Below, piece by piece: positions 53,213 through 61,041 of a stretch of DNA of 64,000 nt. Position numbers and translations under genes: made by a program. The DNA lies in NCBI GenBank assembly GCA_013822275.1, contig PNKC01000001.1, forward strand, positions 1 through 64,000, given 5' to 3'. Numbering within the stretch: the stretch's first letter is position 1; each line of letters starts with the position of its first letter. Source of the DNA: Anaerolinea sp. GTDB lineage: Bacteria; Chloroflexota; Dehalococcoidia; Tepidiformales; Tepidiformaceae. The notes beneath the pieces were generated by a model that was not told the origin of the DNA, ran no database searches, and was given only the letters and a program-made list of their open reading frames with translations.

Positions 53213-56200
53213 GTGTCGGAACATGACGTAGAGACTTCAGAAGGCGGGATCAGCCGCCGCGATTTCGTGAAAACCTCGGTGTTCCTGGGCGCTGCCGCGG
53301 CGGTGACCGCGCCTGTCCCGTGGCTTCTGGATACCTTTGGGGACAGCCCTTCGAGCGCAATCAAGCCGACCCGCGAGTATCTGCTTGCACGGCCCGAGAA
53401 CATCATCTACACCGTCTGCCAGCAGTGCAATACGCAATGCGGGATCAAGGCGAAGATCCACGACGGCACGGTGGTGAAGATCGACGGCAATCCCTTCTCG
53501 CCATGGACTGCCCAGCCGCACGTCCCCTACAAGACACCGGTCTTCGAAACGGCGAAGGTGGACGGTTTTATCTGCCCGAAAGGGCAGGCGAGCCTTCAGA
53601 GTTCCTACGACCCTTATCGCATCGTGAAGGTCCTCAAACGCGACGGCCCGCGCGGGTCCAACCGCTGGCAGAGTATCCCGTTCGAAAAGGCGATCAGCGA
53701 GATCGTGGCCGGCGGCAAGCTCTTCGCCCACGTGAAGGGTGAAGAGAACCGCCAGGTGGCCGGGCTGAATGAGTTGTGGGCTCTGCGCGATCCGAAGGTG
53801 GCGAAGGCCATGGCGGACGACGTCAAGGAGATCCTCGCGAAGAAGACGCCGGAAGAAAAGCAGAAGGCTGTTGAGCAATTCAAGGAGAAGCATAAGGCCA
53901 ACCTCGACAAGCTCATTGATCCCGACCATCCCGATTTCGGACCAAAGAACAACCAGGTCAACTTTACCTGGGGGCGCCTCAAGGGAGGCCGCGCGGACTT
54001 CATCCACCGCTTCTTCGGTGACTCCCTCGGAACGGTCAACCGGCACGGCCACACAACGGTCTGCCAGGGGTCGCTGTATTTTGCCGGGAAGGCCTTGAGC
54101 GAACAGTACAAAGAGGGCAAGTGGGCCGACGGGAAGAAGTTCTTCTGGCAGGCCGACCTCGAGTCGTCGGAGTTTGTCATCTTCGTGGGCGTCAACCCAT
54201 TCGAGGCCAGCCAGGGTCCCAGCCTTCGCGCATCTCGAATCACGGCGGGTCTCAGCCAGGGGAAGTTCAAGTACGCGGTGGTTGACCCTCGCATGTCGCG
54301 CACGGCGTCGAAGGCGTGGAAGTGGCTGCCCATCGCGCCCGGGGGCGACCTGGCGATGGCTCTGGCGATGACCCGGTGGATCATCGAGAACAAGCGCTAC
54401 GACGCGAAGTATCTTTCGAACGCCAACAAGGCTGCCGCGGCGGCGGATAAAGAGCCCACCTGGAGCAATGCCAGCTGGCTCGTCAAGCTTGAAAAGGATG
54501 GTTCCCCGGGGAAGTTCGTCCGCGCCTCGGAGCTGGGGATCGCGGGGAAGGAGTCGCGCGCGACGGCAGACGGCAAGGGTACATACGAGTTCGACGGCTT
54601 CGCCGTCATGAAAGATGGCAAGCCTATCGCCTTCGACGCGAACGATTCGAAGATTCCGGTGGAAGGCGACCTGCTCGTGTCCACCGAGGTCAACGGCGTG
54701 AAGGTCAAGAGCGCCCTCCAGGTCATGATGGACAACGCCTCAGCCAAGAGCGTGGACGAGTGGGCCGCCCTCTGCGGGCTGAAGGCGAAAGACATCGTCG
54801 CGCTCGCCGATGAATTCACAAGCTACGGGAAGAAAGCCGGCGTGGACGTCCATCGGGGAGTGTCGCAGCACACGAATGGCTTCTACGGGTGTTCCGCGTG
54901 GCTCTCACTCAACACTCTGATTGGAAACATTGACCACAAGGGCGGAATGGCGGGCGGTTCCTCGTGGGATGCCGCGGGCACAAAGGAAGGGCAGCCATAC
55001 CCGGTTGCCTCGCTCCACCCATCAAAGGCGGCGCCCTTCGGCATCGACATCATTCGCACAAACACCAAGTACGAGGAGAGCACGATCTTCAAGGGCTATC
55101 CAGCGGCCCGGCAGTGGTACCCACTCGCGTCGGACATCTACCAGGAAGTCATCCCCTCCGGCGCGACGGGCTACCCCTATCCCATCAAGGCGCTGTTTCT
55201 CTACATGGGGACTCCGGCCTACTCCAACCCGGCCAGCCAAACCCAGATAGCGGCCCTGGCCGATCCCAACAAGATCCCGCTTGTGATCACGAGTGACATC
55301 GCTATCGGCGAGACAAGCATGTATGCGGACTACATCTTCCCCGACGCGGCGAACCTCGAGCGATGGGAGATGGCGGGCACGCAGTTCTCGGTCGTGTGGA
55401 AGGTCCAGCCAATACGGCAACCGGCGATCGCGCCTCCCAACGATGTCGTGAAGGTCTTCGGAGAGGAGATGCCGATCTCACTGGAGAGCATGCTCCTCGG
55501 ACTCGCGGAGAAGCTCGGGCTTCCGGGCTTTGGCCCCGGCGGCCTTGCCGCCGCGGGCGATCTGACACGGCCAGAACACTTCTACCTGAAGATGGTCGCC
55601 AACGTTGCCTTCGGTGAAAAGAAGGACGGTTCAGAAGCCGTGCCAGATGCCGATGATGCGGAAGCGGACCTGTTCGTGCGCTCGCGCTCGCACATTTCCG
55701 GGCATTCGTTCGACCCCAAGGTGTGGGCGGCATCGGTCAAGCCAGAACTGTGGCGTAAGGTCGTGTACGTTCTCAACCGCGGTGGGCGCTTCGACGATTA
55801 CGCCGATGCCTACGAGGGAACCCTGCTGAAGCGCAAATACGGGGCGCAGGTCAACCTCTACCAGGAAAAGACCGCTGGTACGAAGAGTGCGATGACAGGC
55901 AAGGCATACAGCGGGATCCCCATCTATGAAGCGTCCGGAACCGACCTCATGGGCAATCAGATCAAGGATGACAGTTACGACCTGCAGCTGATCACGCACA
56001 AGGAAGTGTTCCACACCAAGAGCCGCACGGTGGCGAACCCTTGGCTGCAAGCACTGCTCCCGGCGGGTGTGTTTGTCATGAACACGGCCGATGCGAAGCG
56101 CTTGAAGTTGCGGGACGGTGACGAGGTCCGAGTCACCTCCGCGACCAATCTCGAGGGCACGTGGGACCTTAAGAATGGCCAGAAGAATCCGATGGTCGGC

Positions 56201-56452
56201 ACGTTGAAAGTAATCGAGGGCATACGCCCGGGCGTCGTCAGCTTCTCTCTTGGGCACGGTCATTGGGCCTACGGTGCCAGCGATGTGACGGTCGACGGCA
56301 AGACGATCAAGGGACAGCCCAGCCGCGGCAAAGGCCTTCACGCCAACGCCGCAATGCGGACCGATCCCACCATCAGGGACATGTGCCTGACCGATCCCAT
56401 TGGGGCGAGCGCCGTTTTCTTCGACACTCGTATCAGGGTCGAAAAGGTGTAG
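53213..56452 (+). CDS. Molybdopterin oxidoreductase catalytic subunit, TtrA/SrdA-like (chromosomal copy)
   Basis: This 1079-aa exported DMSO-reductase-family enzyme has a Tat signal (SRRDFVKTSVFLG). Its FeS ligands are C69, C72 and C76 (YTVCQQCNTQCG) and C121 (ICPKGQ), and the probable Mo ligand is C284 in TTVCQGSLYF. GGKLFAHVKGEENRQVAGL is the TtrA/SrdA-type insertion. The GTG at 53213 is preceded by GGAGG with 9-nt spacing. Being upstream of arsC and acr3, arsenate reduction or arsenite oxidation is a reasonable hypothesis, but tetrathionate, selenate or a related oxyanion cannot be excluded. Confidence 0.9.
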   Translation: MSEHDVETSEGGISRRDFVKTSVFLGAAAAVTAPVPWLLDTFGDSPSSAIKPTREYLLARPENIIYTVCQQCNTQCGIKAKIHDGTVVKIDGNPFSPWTAQPHVPYKTPVFETAKVDGFICPKGQASLQSSYDPYRIVKVLKRDGPRGSNRWQSIPFEKAISEIVAGGKLFAHVKGEENRQVAGLNELWALRDPKVAKAMADDVKEILAKKTPEEKQKAVEQFKEKHKANLDKLIDPDHPDFGPKNNQVNFTWGRLKGGRADFIHRFFGDSLGTVNRHGHTTVCQGSLYFAGKALSEQYKEGKWADGKKFFWQADLESSEFVIFVGVNPFEASQGPSLRASRITAGLSQGKFKYAVVDPRMSRTASKAWKWLPIAPGGDLAMALAMTRWIIENKRYDAKYLSNANKAAAAADKEPTWSNASWLVKLEKDGSPGKFVRASELGIAGKESRATADGKGTYEFDGFAVMKDGKPIAFDANDSKIPVEGDLLVSTEVNGVKVKSALQVMMDNASAKSVDEWAALCGLKAKDIVALADEFTSYGKKAGVDVHRGVSQHTNGFYGCSAWLSLNTLIGNIDHKGGMAGGSSWDAAGTKEGQPYPVASLHPSKAAPFGIDIIRTNTKYEESTIFKGYPAARQWYPLASDIYQEVIPSGATGYPYPIKALFLYMGTPAYSNPASQTQIAALADPNKIPLVITSDIAIGETSMYADYIFPDAANLERWEMAGTQFSVVWKVQPIRQPAIAPPNDVVKVFGEEMPISLESMLLGLAEKLGLPGFGPGGLAAAGDLTRPEHFYLKMVANVAFGEKKDGSEAVPDADDAEADLFVRSRSHISGHSFDPKVWAASVKPELWRKVVYVLNRGGRFDDYADAYEGTLLKRKYGAQVNLYQEKTAGTKSAMTGKAYSGIPIYEASGTDLMGNQIKDDSYDLQLITHKEVFHTKSRTVANPWLQALLPAGVFVMNTADAKRLKLRDGDEVRVTSATNLEGTWDLKNGQKNPMVGTLKVIEGIRPGVVSFSLGHGHWAYGASDVTVDGKTIKGQPSRGKGLHANAAMRTDPTIRDMCLTDPIGASAVFFDTRIRVEKV

Positions 56453-56510
56453 TGAGCTGGCCCGCCACGGATGGCGCCGTCGTGACCCTCACCAGGGTGT
56501 TGCCGGAAGG

Positions 56511-56548
56511 AGAGCCCTGTCCGTCCCCTCCGAGGCGGGCAAGGCTCG
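56511..56548 (+). terminator. Degenerate hairpin after the chromosomal molybdoenzyme operon
   Basis: GAGCCCTGTCCGT and the inverse of GAGCCTTGCCCGC can pair imperfectly. It is visibly related to the perfect hairpin at 48260-48297 after the element copy, which suggests the two operons descend from one ancestor that included the terminator. Confidence 0.5.
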
Positions 56549-56668
56549 ATTTCCGGCTTTCGGCGCGGGCCGCTGACTGGCGCGAACGCCAGCGGCGCTG
56601 CTAACCGTCCGTTAACCACCCCGGCCCACGATGGCCGTTCAAGCTACGTACGCCTCGGAGGTTAGGGC

Positions 56669-57289
56669 TTGTCCCGGATCGACACCGTTCAACGCATCGA
56701 AGCCATGATCGACAGCCTGGCCGAAGAGTTCGCTGGCAGCTTCAGTCGTGAGACCATCCAACAGTGCGCCTCCGACTCCTACGAATCGCTCCAGCCGGGC
56801 GTAGTGGCGGACTTTATCCCGGTGTTGGTCTACCGCTTCACGCGGGAGAGACTGCGCGCACAACTGCAGGCGGGGGGACAGGTGCACAAAGACAAGCCGG
56901 AGGTCCTGTTCGTCTGCGTCCACAACGCCGGCCGCTCCCAGATGGCCGCCGTTTTGACGGAGGCGCTCAGCGGCGGGAGGGTGAGCGTGCGTTCCGCCGG
57001 CTCCGCCCCTGCCGGCGAGATTAACCCGGTTGTCGTACAGGTAATGAACGAGCATGGCATGGACCTTGCCCAGGAGTTCCCCAAGCCGCTGACCGACGAA
57101 GCCGTCGAGGCGGCGGATGTTGTCGTGACGATGGGCTGTGGTGACGCGTTCCCCGTGTATCCGGGCAAGCGCTACGTGGACTGGCAACTCGACGACCCCG
57201 CGGGGCAACCACTGGATACCGTCCGCCGCATCCGCGATGACATCGAAGGGCGGGTCCGGGCGCTGCTCGCGGAGCTTCTTGCCGAGTGA
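56669..57289 (+). CDS. arsC: Arsenate reductase, LMW-phosphatase type, with N-terminal helical domain
   Basis: This 206-aa protein has two parts. Residues 1-65 form an all-helical domain (SLAEEFAGSFSRETIQQCASDSYESL in outline) found fused to several phosphatase-like arsenate reductases. Residues 75-206 are the catalytic domain, with the P-loop CVHNAGRSQ, a later Cys in TMGCGDAFP, and an Asp in VDWQLDDPAG. It reduces cytoplasmic arsenate to arsenite, usually with thioredoxin. The start is TTG, with GGAGG 7 nt upstream. It is followed by acr3, giving a classical resistance pair. Confidence 0.9.
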   Translation: MSRIDTVQRIEAMIDSLAEEFAGSFSRETIQQCASDSYESLQPGVVADFIPVLVYRFTRERLRAQLQAGGQVHKDKPEVLFVCVHNAGRSQMAAVLTEALSGGRVSVRSAGSAPAGEINPVVVQVMNEHGMDLAQEFPKPLTDEAVEAADVVVTMGCGDAFPVYPGKRYVDWQLDDPAGQPLDTVRRIRDDIEGRVRALLAELLAE

Positions 57290-57355
57290 GCACGCCCGGT
57301 GCGAGCTGTGCTCCCGGTGCGTGCCGTGTTGGACGTGACGGGGCGATGGCGGAAG

Positions 57356-58468
57356 ATGCAGCCGATGCAAACCGCGACTGAAGCAACCGCCGCGTTTGAG
57401 CACTCGATAGTTGGCCAGCTTTCGACCCTGAACCGGTTTCTCCCGGTGTGGATCGGCCTCGCGATGGTCGCCGGTTTGGCCCTCGGGAGAGTCTTTCCTG
57501 GCCTCAACGACCAGCTCGACCGGGTCAAGGTCGATACAACCTCCCTGCCGATTGCCATCGGCCTCCTGGGGATGATGTACCCGGTGCTGGCGAAAGTGCG
57601 GTACGACCGCCTGCAGGGAGTGACGGCGGATAAGCCGCTGGTGGTCTCCTCGCTGCTCCTGAACTGGGTTGTTGGGCCGGCGCTGATGTTCGCGCTTGCG
57701 TGGGTGTTCCTGCCGGACCTGCCGGAGTTCCGGACGGGCCTCATCCTCGTTGGGCTGGCGCGTTGCATTGCGATGGTCCTGATCTGGAACTCGCTCGCCT
57801 GCGGCGATACCGAGGCGGGCGCCGTGCTGGTGGTCCTGAACTCGGTATTCCAGGTCGCCGCCTATGCGCTGCTCGGGTACTTCTACCTTGAACTGCTGCC
57901 CGGCTGGCTCGGGCTGGACACGACATCGGTAGACTTCGTCCTCTGGGATATCGCGAAGTCGGTCCTGATCTTCCTCGGCGTGCCGCTTGTCCTGGGCTTT
58001 CTGACCAGCGTGGTTGGCAGGCGGCGGAAGGGTGACCGGTGGTATGAGGAGCGATTCCTGCCGCGGATTGGCCCCTGGGCGCTGTACAGCCTTCTCTTCA
58101 CGATCGTGATCCTCTTCGCGATTCAGGGCGACGCGATCACCTCGCAACCGCTGGATGTGGCCCGCATTGCGTTGCCGCTGGTGGTCTACTTCGCACTGAT
58201 GTGGACTTCGGCCTTCGCCTGGGGCCGCGCCCAGGGACTTTCCTATCCGAAAACGGCAACGCTCGCGTTCACGGCCGCCGGCAACAACTTCGAACTCGCG
58301 ATCGCCGTCGCCATCGCGACCTTCGGCGTCAGCTCGGGGCAGGCGCTGGCCGGCGTCGTTGGCCCACTGATCGAGGTGCCCGCGCTGGTGGCGCTGGTGT
58401 ACGTGTCGCTGTGGGCGCGCCGGCGCTTCTTCGCGGCGGGCGGGGAACCGATCCCGGCGCGGGCGTAG
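57356..58468 (+). CDS. acr3: Arsenite efflux transporter Acr3
   Basis: This 370-aa membrane protein has about ten helices. The ACR3 signature GLARCIAMVLIWNSLACGD contains the essential Cys, and AFTAAGNNFELAIAVAIATFG lies near the C-terminus. It exports arsenite using the proton gradient. The ATG at 57356 follows the arsC stop by 66 nt; a second ATG 9 nt later is equally possible, and upstream in-frame starts add no domain sequence. Together with arsC it protects against arsenite produced inside the cell. Confidence 0.92.
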   Translation: MQPMQTATEATAAFEHSIVGQLSTLNRFLPVWIGLAMVAGLALGRVFPGLNDQLDRVKVDTTSLPIAIGLLGMMYPVLAKVRYDRLQGVTADKPLVVSSLLLNWVVGPALMFALAWVFLPDLPEFRTGLILVGLARCIAMVLIWNSLACGDTEAGAVLVVLNSVFQVAAYALLGYFYLELLPGWLGLDTTSVDFVLWDIAKSVLIFLGVPLVLGFLTSVVGRRRKGDRWYEERFLPRIGPWALYSLLFTIVILFAIQGDAITSQPLDVARIALPLVVYFALMWTSAFAWGRAQGLSYPKTATLAFTAAGNNFELAIAVAIATFGVSSGQALAGVVGPLIEVPALVALVYVSLWARRRFFAAGGEPIPARA

Positions 58469-58488
58469 GGCGTCGCGAAATGGGGGAG

Positions 58489-59577
58489 TCAGACCTCCCG
58501 CTGGGCGGTTGTGCCGCCGCGGGCTGTGTCCGGGCCGGCGCAGGCCTGGCAGAGGAGGCCTCGCGCGGCGGGCACTTCGCGTCCGTCTGACACTTCCTCG
58601 CCGCAGTCCGCGCACTCAACGCGGCGGACTGGGGGGCCGGGTTGTTCGTACAGGCCGAGCGACCATTGCACGGGGCTGATGGTGAACAGCTCCTCCGCCG
58701 GCAGATCGAGGTAGGCGCGCATCTGGGATGCGTGCCGGTCTGGGCCGGGGAAACGGTCCCTGGCGATGTCGCGAAGCCCGCTCCTGGTGGAAACGCGGAT
58801 GGCGCGGCCGGTCTCGGCGTCCAGGAAGCGTGCCGCCAGTTTGCCGTAGTCGAGGAACTTCATCGTCCGCTTGCCGGGCCGGCAGCCGGTGACCGTTTGG
58901 ATTGCGTCCGCGCCACAGCGGTCCGTTTCCGAGACGACGAAGAGCCGCTTGCGCCGGTCAGGGAGGGCGAGTTCCAGGGCCCGGCCAGCAGTGACCGCGA
59001 GCCGGGCGCCGAGGACCATGCCGGGGCAGGCGTGCCCGCCGTGGAAGGCGAGGGCGATGCGCAGCGTCCTGTCGAGGGCGCGGTCTCGCGGGACGAGCGA
59101 TGCAATGGTTGCGAGGTGTTGCGCGGCGGCAGCGTCGATCCCGTCGAGGCTCCAGGAGCCGATGACGAGTTCGCCCTCCACGGGTTCGGCGTCTTCCGAA
59201 AGGATGGCCGGGTAGGGCTCCGGCGCGTGGGTTTCGAAGAGGACGACATCGATGTCGTGAGGGACCTGCTGGAGGAGTTCCGCGGCCGTCCCTTCGCCTG
59301 GACCGTGGGTAACCTGCAGCCGGTCGGTTGCGCGGAGGACCATCAGGGCGGGGCCGGTGTCCCAGAGGCGGGCGGAGCTCTTGCCGGGCAGGTCGAGGAG
59401 GTGGTGGGTGCGCTTGAGGTAGGCGACGCGCAGGCCGGATTGTCCGAGTCCCGCGACGAGCCGCTCGCAGAGCGAGGTTTTGCCCGAGCGCGAAGGGCCG
59501 CGGACGCAGATGACCTGGGGCCCGATCGGCCGTCCAACGAGGATTCCTGGCGTTGGCGTGATGACAGTCTTGCTCAT
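58489..59577 (-). CDS. MobB-FmdE fusion protein with C-terminal zinc ribbon
   Basis: This 362-aa protein joins three units. Residues 14-120 are MobB-like (P-loop GPSRSGKTS, then VAYLKRTHH). Residues about 165-310 are an FmdE-like domain (AFHGGHACPGMVLGARLA, SETDRCGADAIQ, GKRTMKFLDYGK). The end has a CADCGEEVSDG...LCQACAG zinc ribbon. MobB helps load molybdopterin guanine dinucleotide, and FmdE-like proteins accompany Mo/W enzymes. It is therefore probably a maturation factor for the molybdoenzymes. It is convergent with acr3. A broken copy lies on the element at 48469. Confidence 0.85.
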   Translation of the reverse strand: MSKTVITPTPGILVGRPIGPQVICVRGPSRSGKTSLCERLVAGLGQSGLRVAYLKRTHHLLDLPGKSSARLWDTGPALMVLRATDRLQVTHGPGEGTAAELLQQVPHDIDVVLFETHAPEPYPAILSEDAEPVEGELVIGSWSLDGIDAAAAQHLATIASLVPRDRALDRTLRIALAFHGGHACPGMVLGARLAVTAGRALELALPDRRKRLFVVSETDRCGADAIQTVTGCRPGKRTMKFLDYGKLAARFLDAETGRAIRVSTRSGLRDIARDRFPGPDRHASQMRAYLDLPAEELFTISPVQWSLGLYEQPGPPVRRVECADCGEEVSDGREVPAARGLLCQACAGPDTARGGTTAQREV

Positions 59578-59839
59578 GGTTTTCGCAGTTTGTCGCAAAG
59601 TTGGTCCCCCGCAACTGTTGCCGGTCATACTGACGGGGTGTTTCAAGCGGTGCGCGAGACGAACGGCCCCGCCGTGGGGGCTGGAAGTCGCTAAACGTGG
59701 TGGCCGGAGATGCCTGCCCGGCGCCCCTGGTGCCAAAATGGCGCTGAGCGGCCATGAAAGAGAACGGGACGATTGGAGGCTGCGGTTGACGGCGCGCCCG
59801 CGGACGGCCGGCCGACATACGCACCCGGGCAGGTCCCGG

Positions 59840-60574
59840 TTGAATAAGGCTGAGCCCGGCGGGAAGCAGCCGTTCGCAGAGTTCGTGCCACGGTTGCGTG
59901 AGCGGTATGAAGCCAACCGCGATGCAGCCACTGCCGCGCCGATGGCGGCCTACATGCGAGGGAAGTTCGAGTTCCTCGGGATCAAGGGGCCGCTGGCCCA
60001 CAGGCTGCTCCGGGAAGCGCTGGCGGGGCTCACCCGGCCCACCCAGGCCGAGCTTCAGGAAGCGGCGGAGGCCCTCTGGGCGCTTCCCGAGCGCGAGTAC
60101 AAATACGCCGGGGCCGCGATCTTGAGGAGGTACGTCGCGGCCTGCGACGCGTCGTTCCTGCCCGTTGCCCAGGAGCTCATCTTGACGAAGCCATGGTGGG
60201 ACACGGTGGATGCGCTGGCGGCGAACGTGGTCGGCCCGCTCGTGGCACGGCACCCCGAACTTGGTGCGGTGATGGACGAATGGATCTTGAGCGAGGACAT
60301 CTGGCTCGCCCGCACAGCGCTGCTTCACCAACTGAAGTACAGGGCCCGCACAGACGCGGCGAAGCTCACGCGGTATTGCCTTCTGCGTGGTGGCGACAAG
60401 GAGTTCTTCATCCGCAAGGCGATCGGCTGGGCGCTGCGCGAGTATTCGAAGACGGACGCGGACGCGGTCCGGGCATTCGTGGCGCGGCACGACGGCGAAC
60501 TTTCCGGCCTTTCGAAGCGCGAGGCGTTGCTGTGGCTCAACGGGCGGAAGCCGAAGGCGCGGACCGCGGATTAG
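59840..60574 (+). CDS. DNA alkylation repair protein, AlkD-like
   Basis: From TTG 59840 this encodes 244 aa of HEAT-like helical repeats typical of AlkD: PMAAYMRGKFEFLGIKGP near the N-terminus, ALWALPEREYKYAGAAIL, then WWDTVDALAANVVGPLV and KEFFIRKAIGWALREYSKTD. It removes alkylated bases such as 3- and 7-methylpurines. An in-frame ATG at 59738 would add 34 Arg-rich residues without family resemblance; the TTG gives the usual length. The N-terminal end is thus uncertain. Confidence 0.85.
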   Translation: MNKAEPGGKQPFAEFVPRLRERYEANRDAATAAPMAAYMRGKFEFLGIKGPLAHRLLREALAGLTRPTQAELQEAAEALWALPEREYKYAGAAILRRYVAACDASFLPVAQELILTKPWWDTVDALAANVVGPLVARHPELGAVMDEWILSEDIWLARTALLHQLKYRARTDAAKLTRYCLLRGGDKEFFIRKAIGWALREYSKTDADAVRAFVARHDGELSGLSKREALLWLNGRKPKARTAD

Positions 60575-60622
60575 CGTTCCGCACCGGCGACGTTCAGCGG
60601 CAGAGAGTCTGCAGGTTGACTT

Positions 60623-60643
60623 ATACATAGCAGCGCAATGTAT
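60623..60643. promoter_or_regulatory. Inverted repeat, candidate PadR operator
   Basis: ATACAT (60623-60628) and ATGTAT (60638-60643) form a perfect inverted repeat. ATACAT/ATGTAT half-sites are typical for PadR regulators. It overlaps the promoter region of the padR-like gene, so autorepression is plausible. Confidence 0.55.
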
Positions 60644-60646
60644 CAT
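60641..60646 (+). promoter_or_regulatory. -10 element of a candidate leaderless promoter (PadR gene)
   Basis: TATCAT ends 6 nt before the ATG at 60653, and TTGACT lies 19 nt upstream of it (60616-60621) as a possible -35. The operator above overlaps this region. Confidence 0.45.
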
Positions 60647-60652
60647 GCCTCT

Positions 60653-61036
60653 ATGCAAGCGAAAAGAGACGTCCGAATTGGGAAGGACCTCGTCGCTGCT
60701 TCGGCTATGCCCCTCGTCCTGGCCATTCTCGACGAGGGCGAGAGTTACGGGTACGCCATCTTGAAGCGGATCGATGAGCTGTCCGGCGGAGAGCTGGAGT
60801 GGACCGACGGGATGCTGTATCCCCTTCTTCATCGGCTTGACCGGCTCGGCTACGTCGAGGCGAGGTGGGACTCGCCGCCGGGTGGCCGGCGGCGCAGGTA
60901 CTACCGCATCACTCCAGGGGGCCGGCACGCTCTCTCCGAGCAGCGCCGCCAGTGGGAGGTGGTCTCGGGGGCTCTCGAGAGCGCCTGGCATTCTTTTCAG
61001 GCCGCCAGCTCCGCTCTTGGCAGAGTCGAGGGGTGA
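60653..61036 (+). CDS. PadR-family transcriptional regulator
   Basis: This 127-aa protein has the PadR winged helix: MPLVLAILDEGESYGYAILKRI, WTDGMLYPLLHRLDRLGYVEARWD and RRRYYRITPGGRHAL (outline), followed by a dimerisation helix. The ATG at 60653 is preferred over 60638 because the latter lies in the operator-like dyad and a -10 box stands 6 nt before 60653. Followed 5 nt later by a permease-prefix membrane protein, a common pairing in which PadR controls the neighbouring membrane system. Confidence 0.9.
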   Translation: MQAKRDVRIGKDLVAASAMPLVLAILDEGESYGYAILKRIDELSGGELEWTDGMLYPLLHRLDRLGYVEARWDSPPGGRRRRYYRITPGGRHALSEQRRQWEVVSGALESAWHSFQAASSALGRVEG

Positions 61037-61041
61037 CTGCG

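Noticed and set aside
44958-56452. Selenocysteine formate dehydrogenases, suggested by selA nearby
   Set aside because: The expected ligand position is a normal Cys codon in both proteins, and size, gene order and the NrfD subunit fit TtrA/SrdA-like enzymes better.
56639-58615. Long antisense frame (658 codons) opposite arsC and acr3
   Set aside because: Arg/His/Gln-rich with no motif, and it overlaps two certain genes completely.
59578-60640. A third copy of the rex 3' end that would show tandem elements
   Set aside because: I looked for the conserved 37-bp sequence after the intact mobB-fmdE and found none, so the chromosomal operon is not bounded as a second element.
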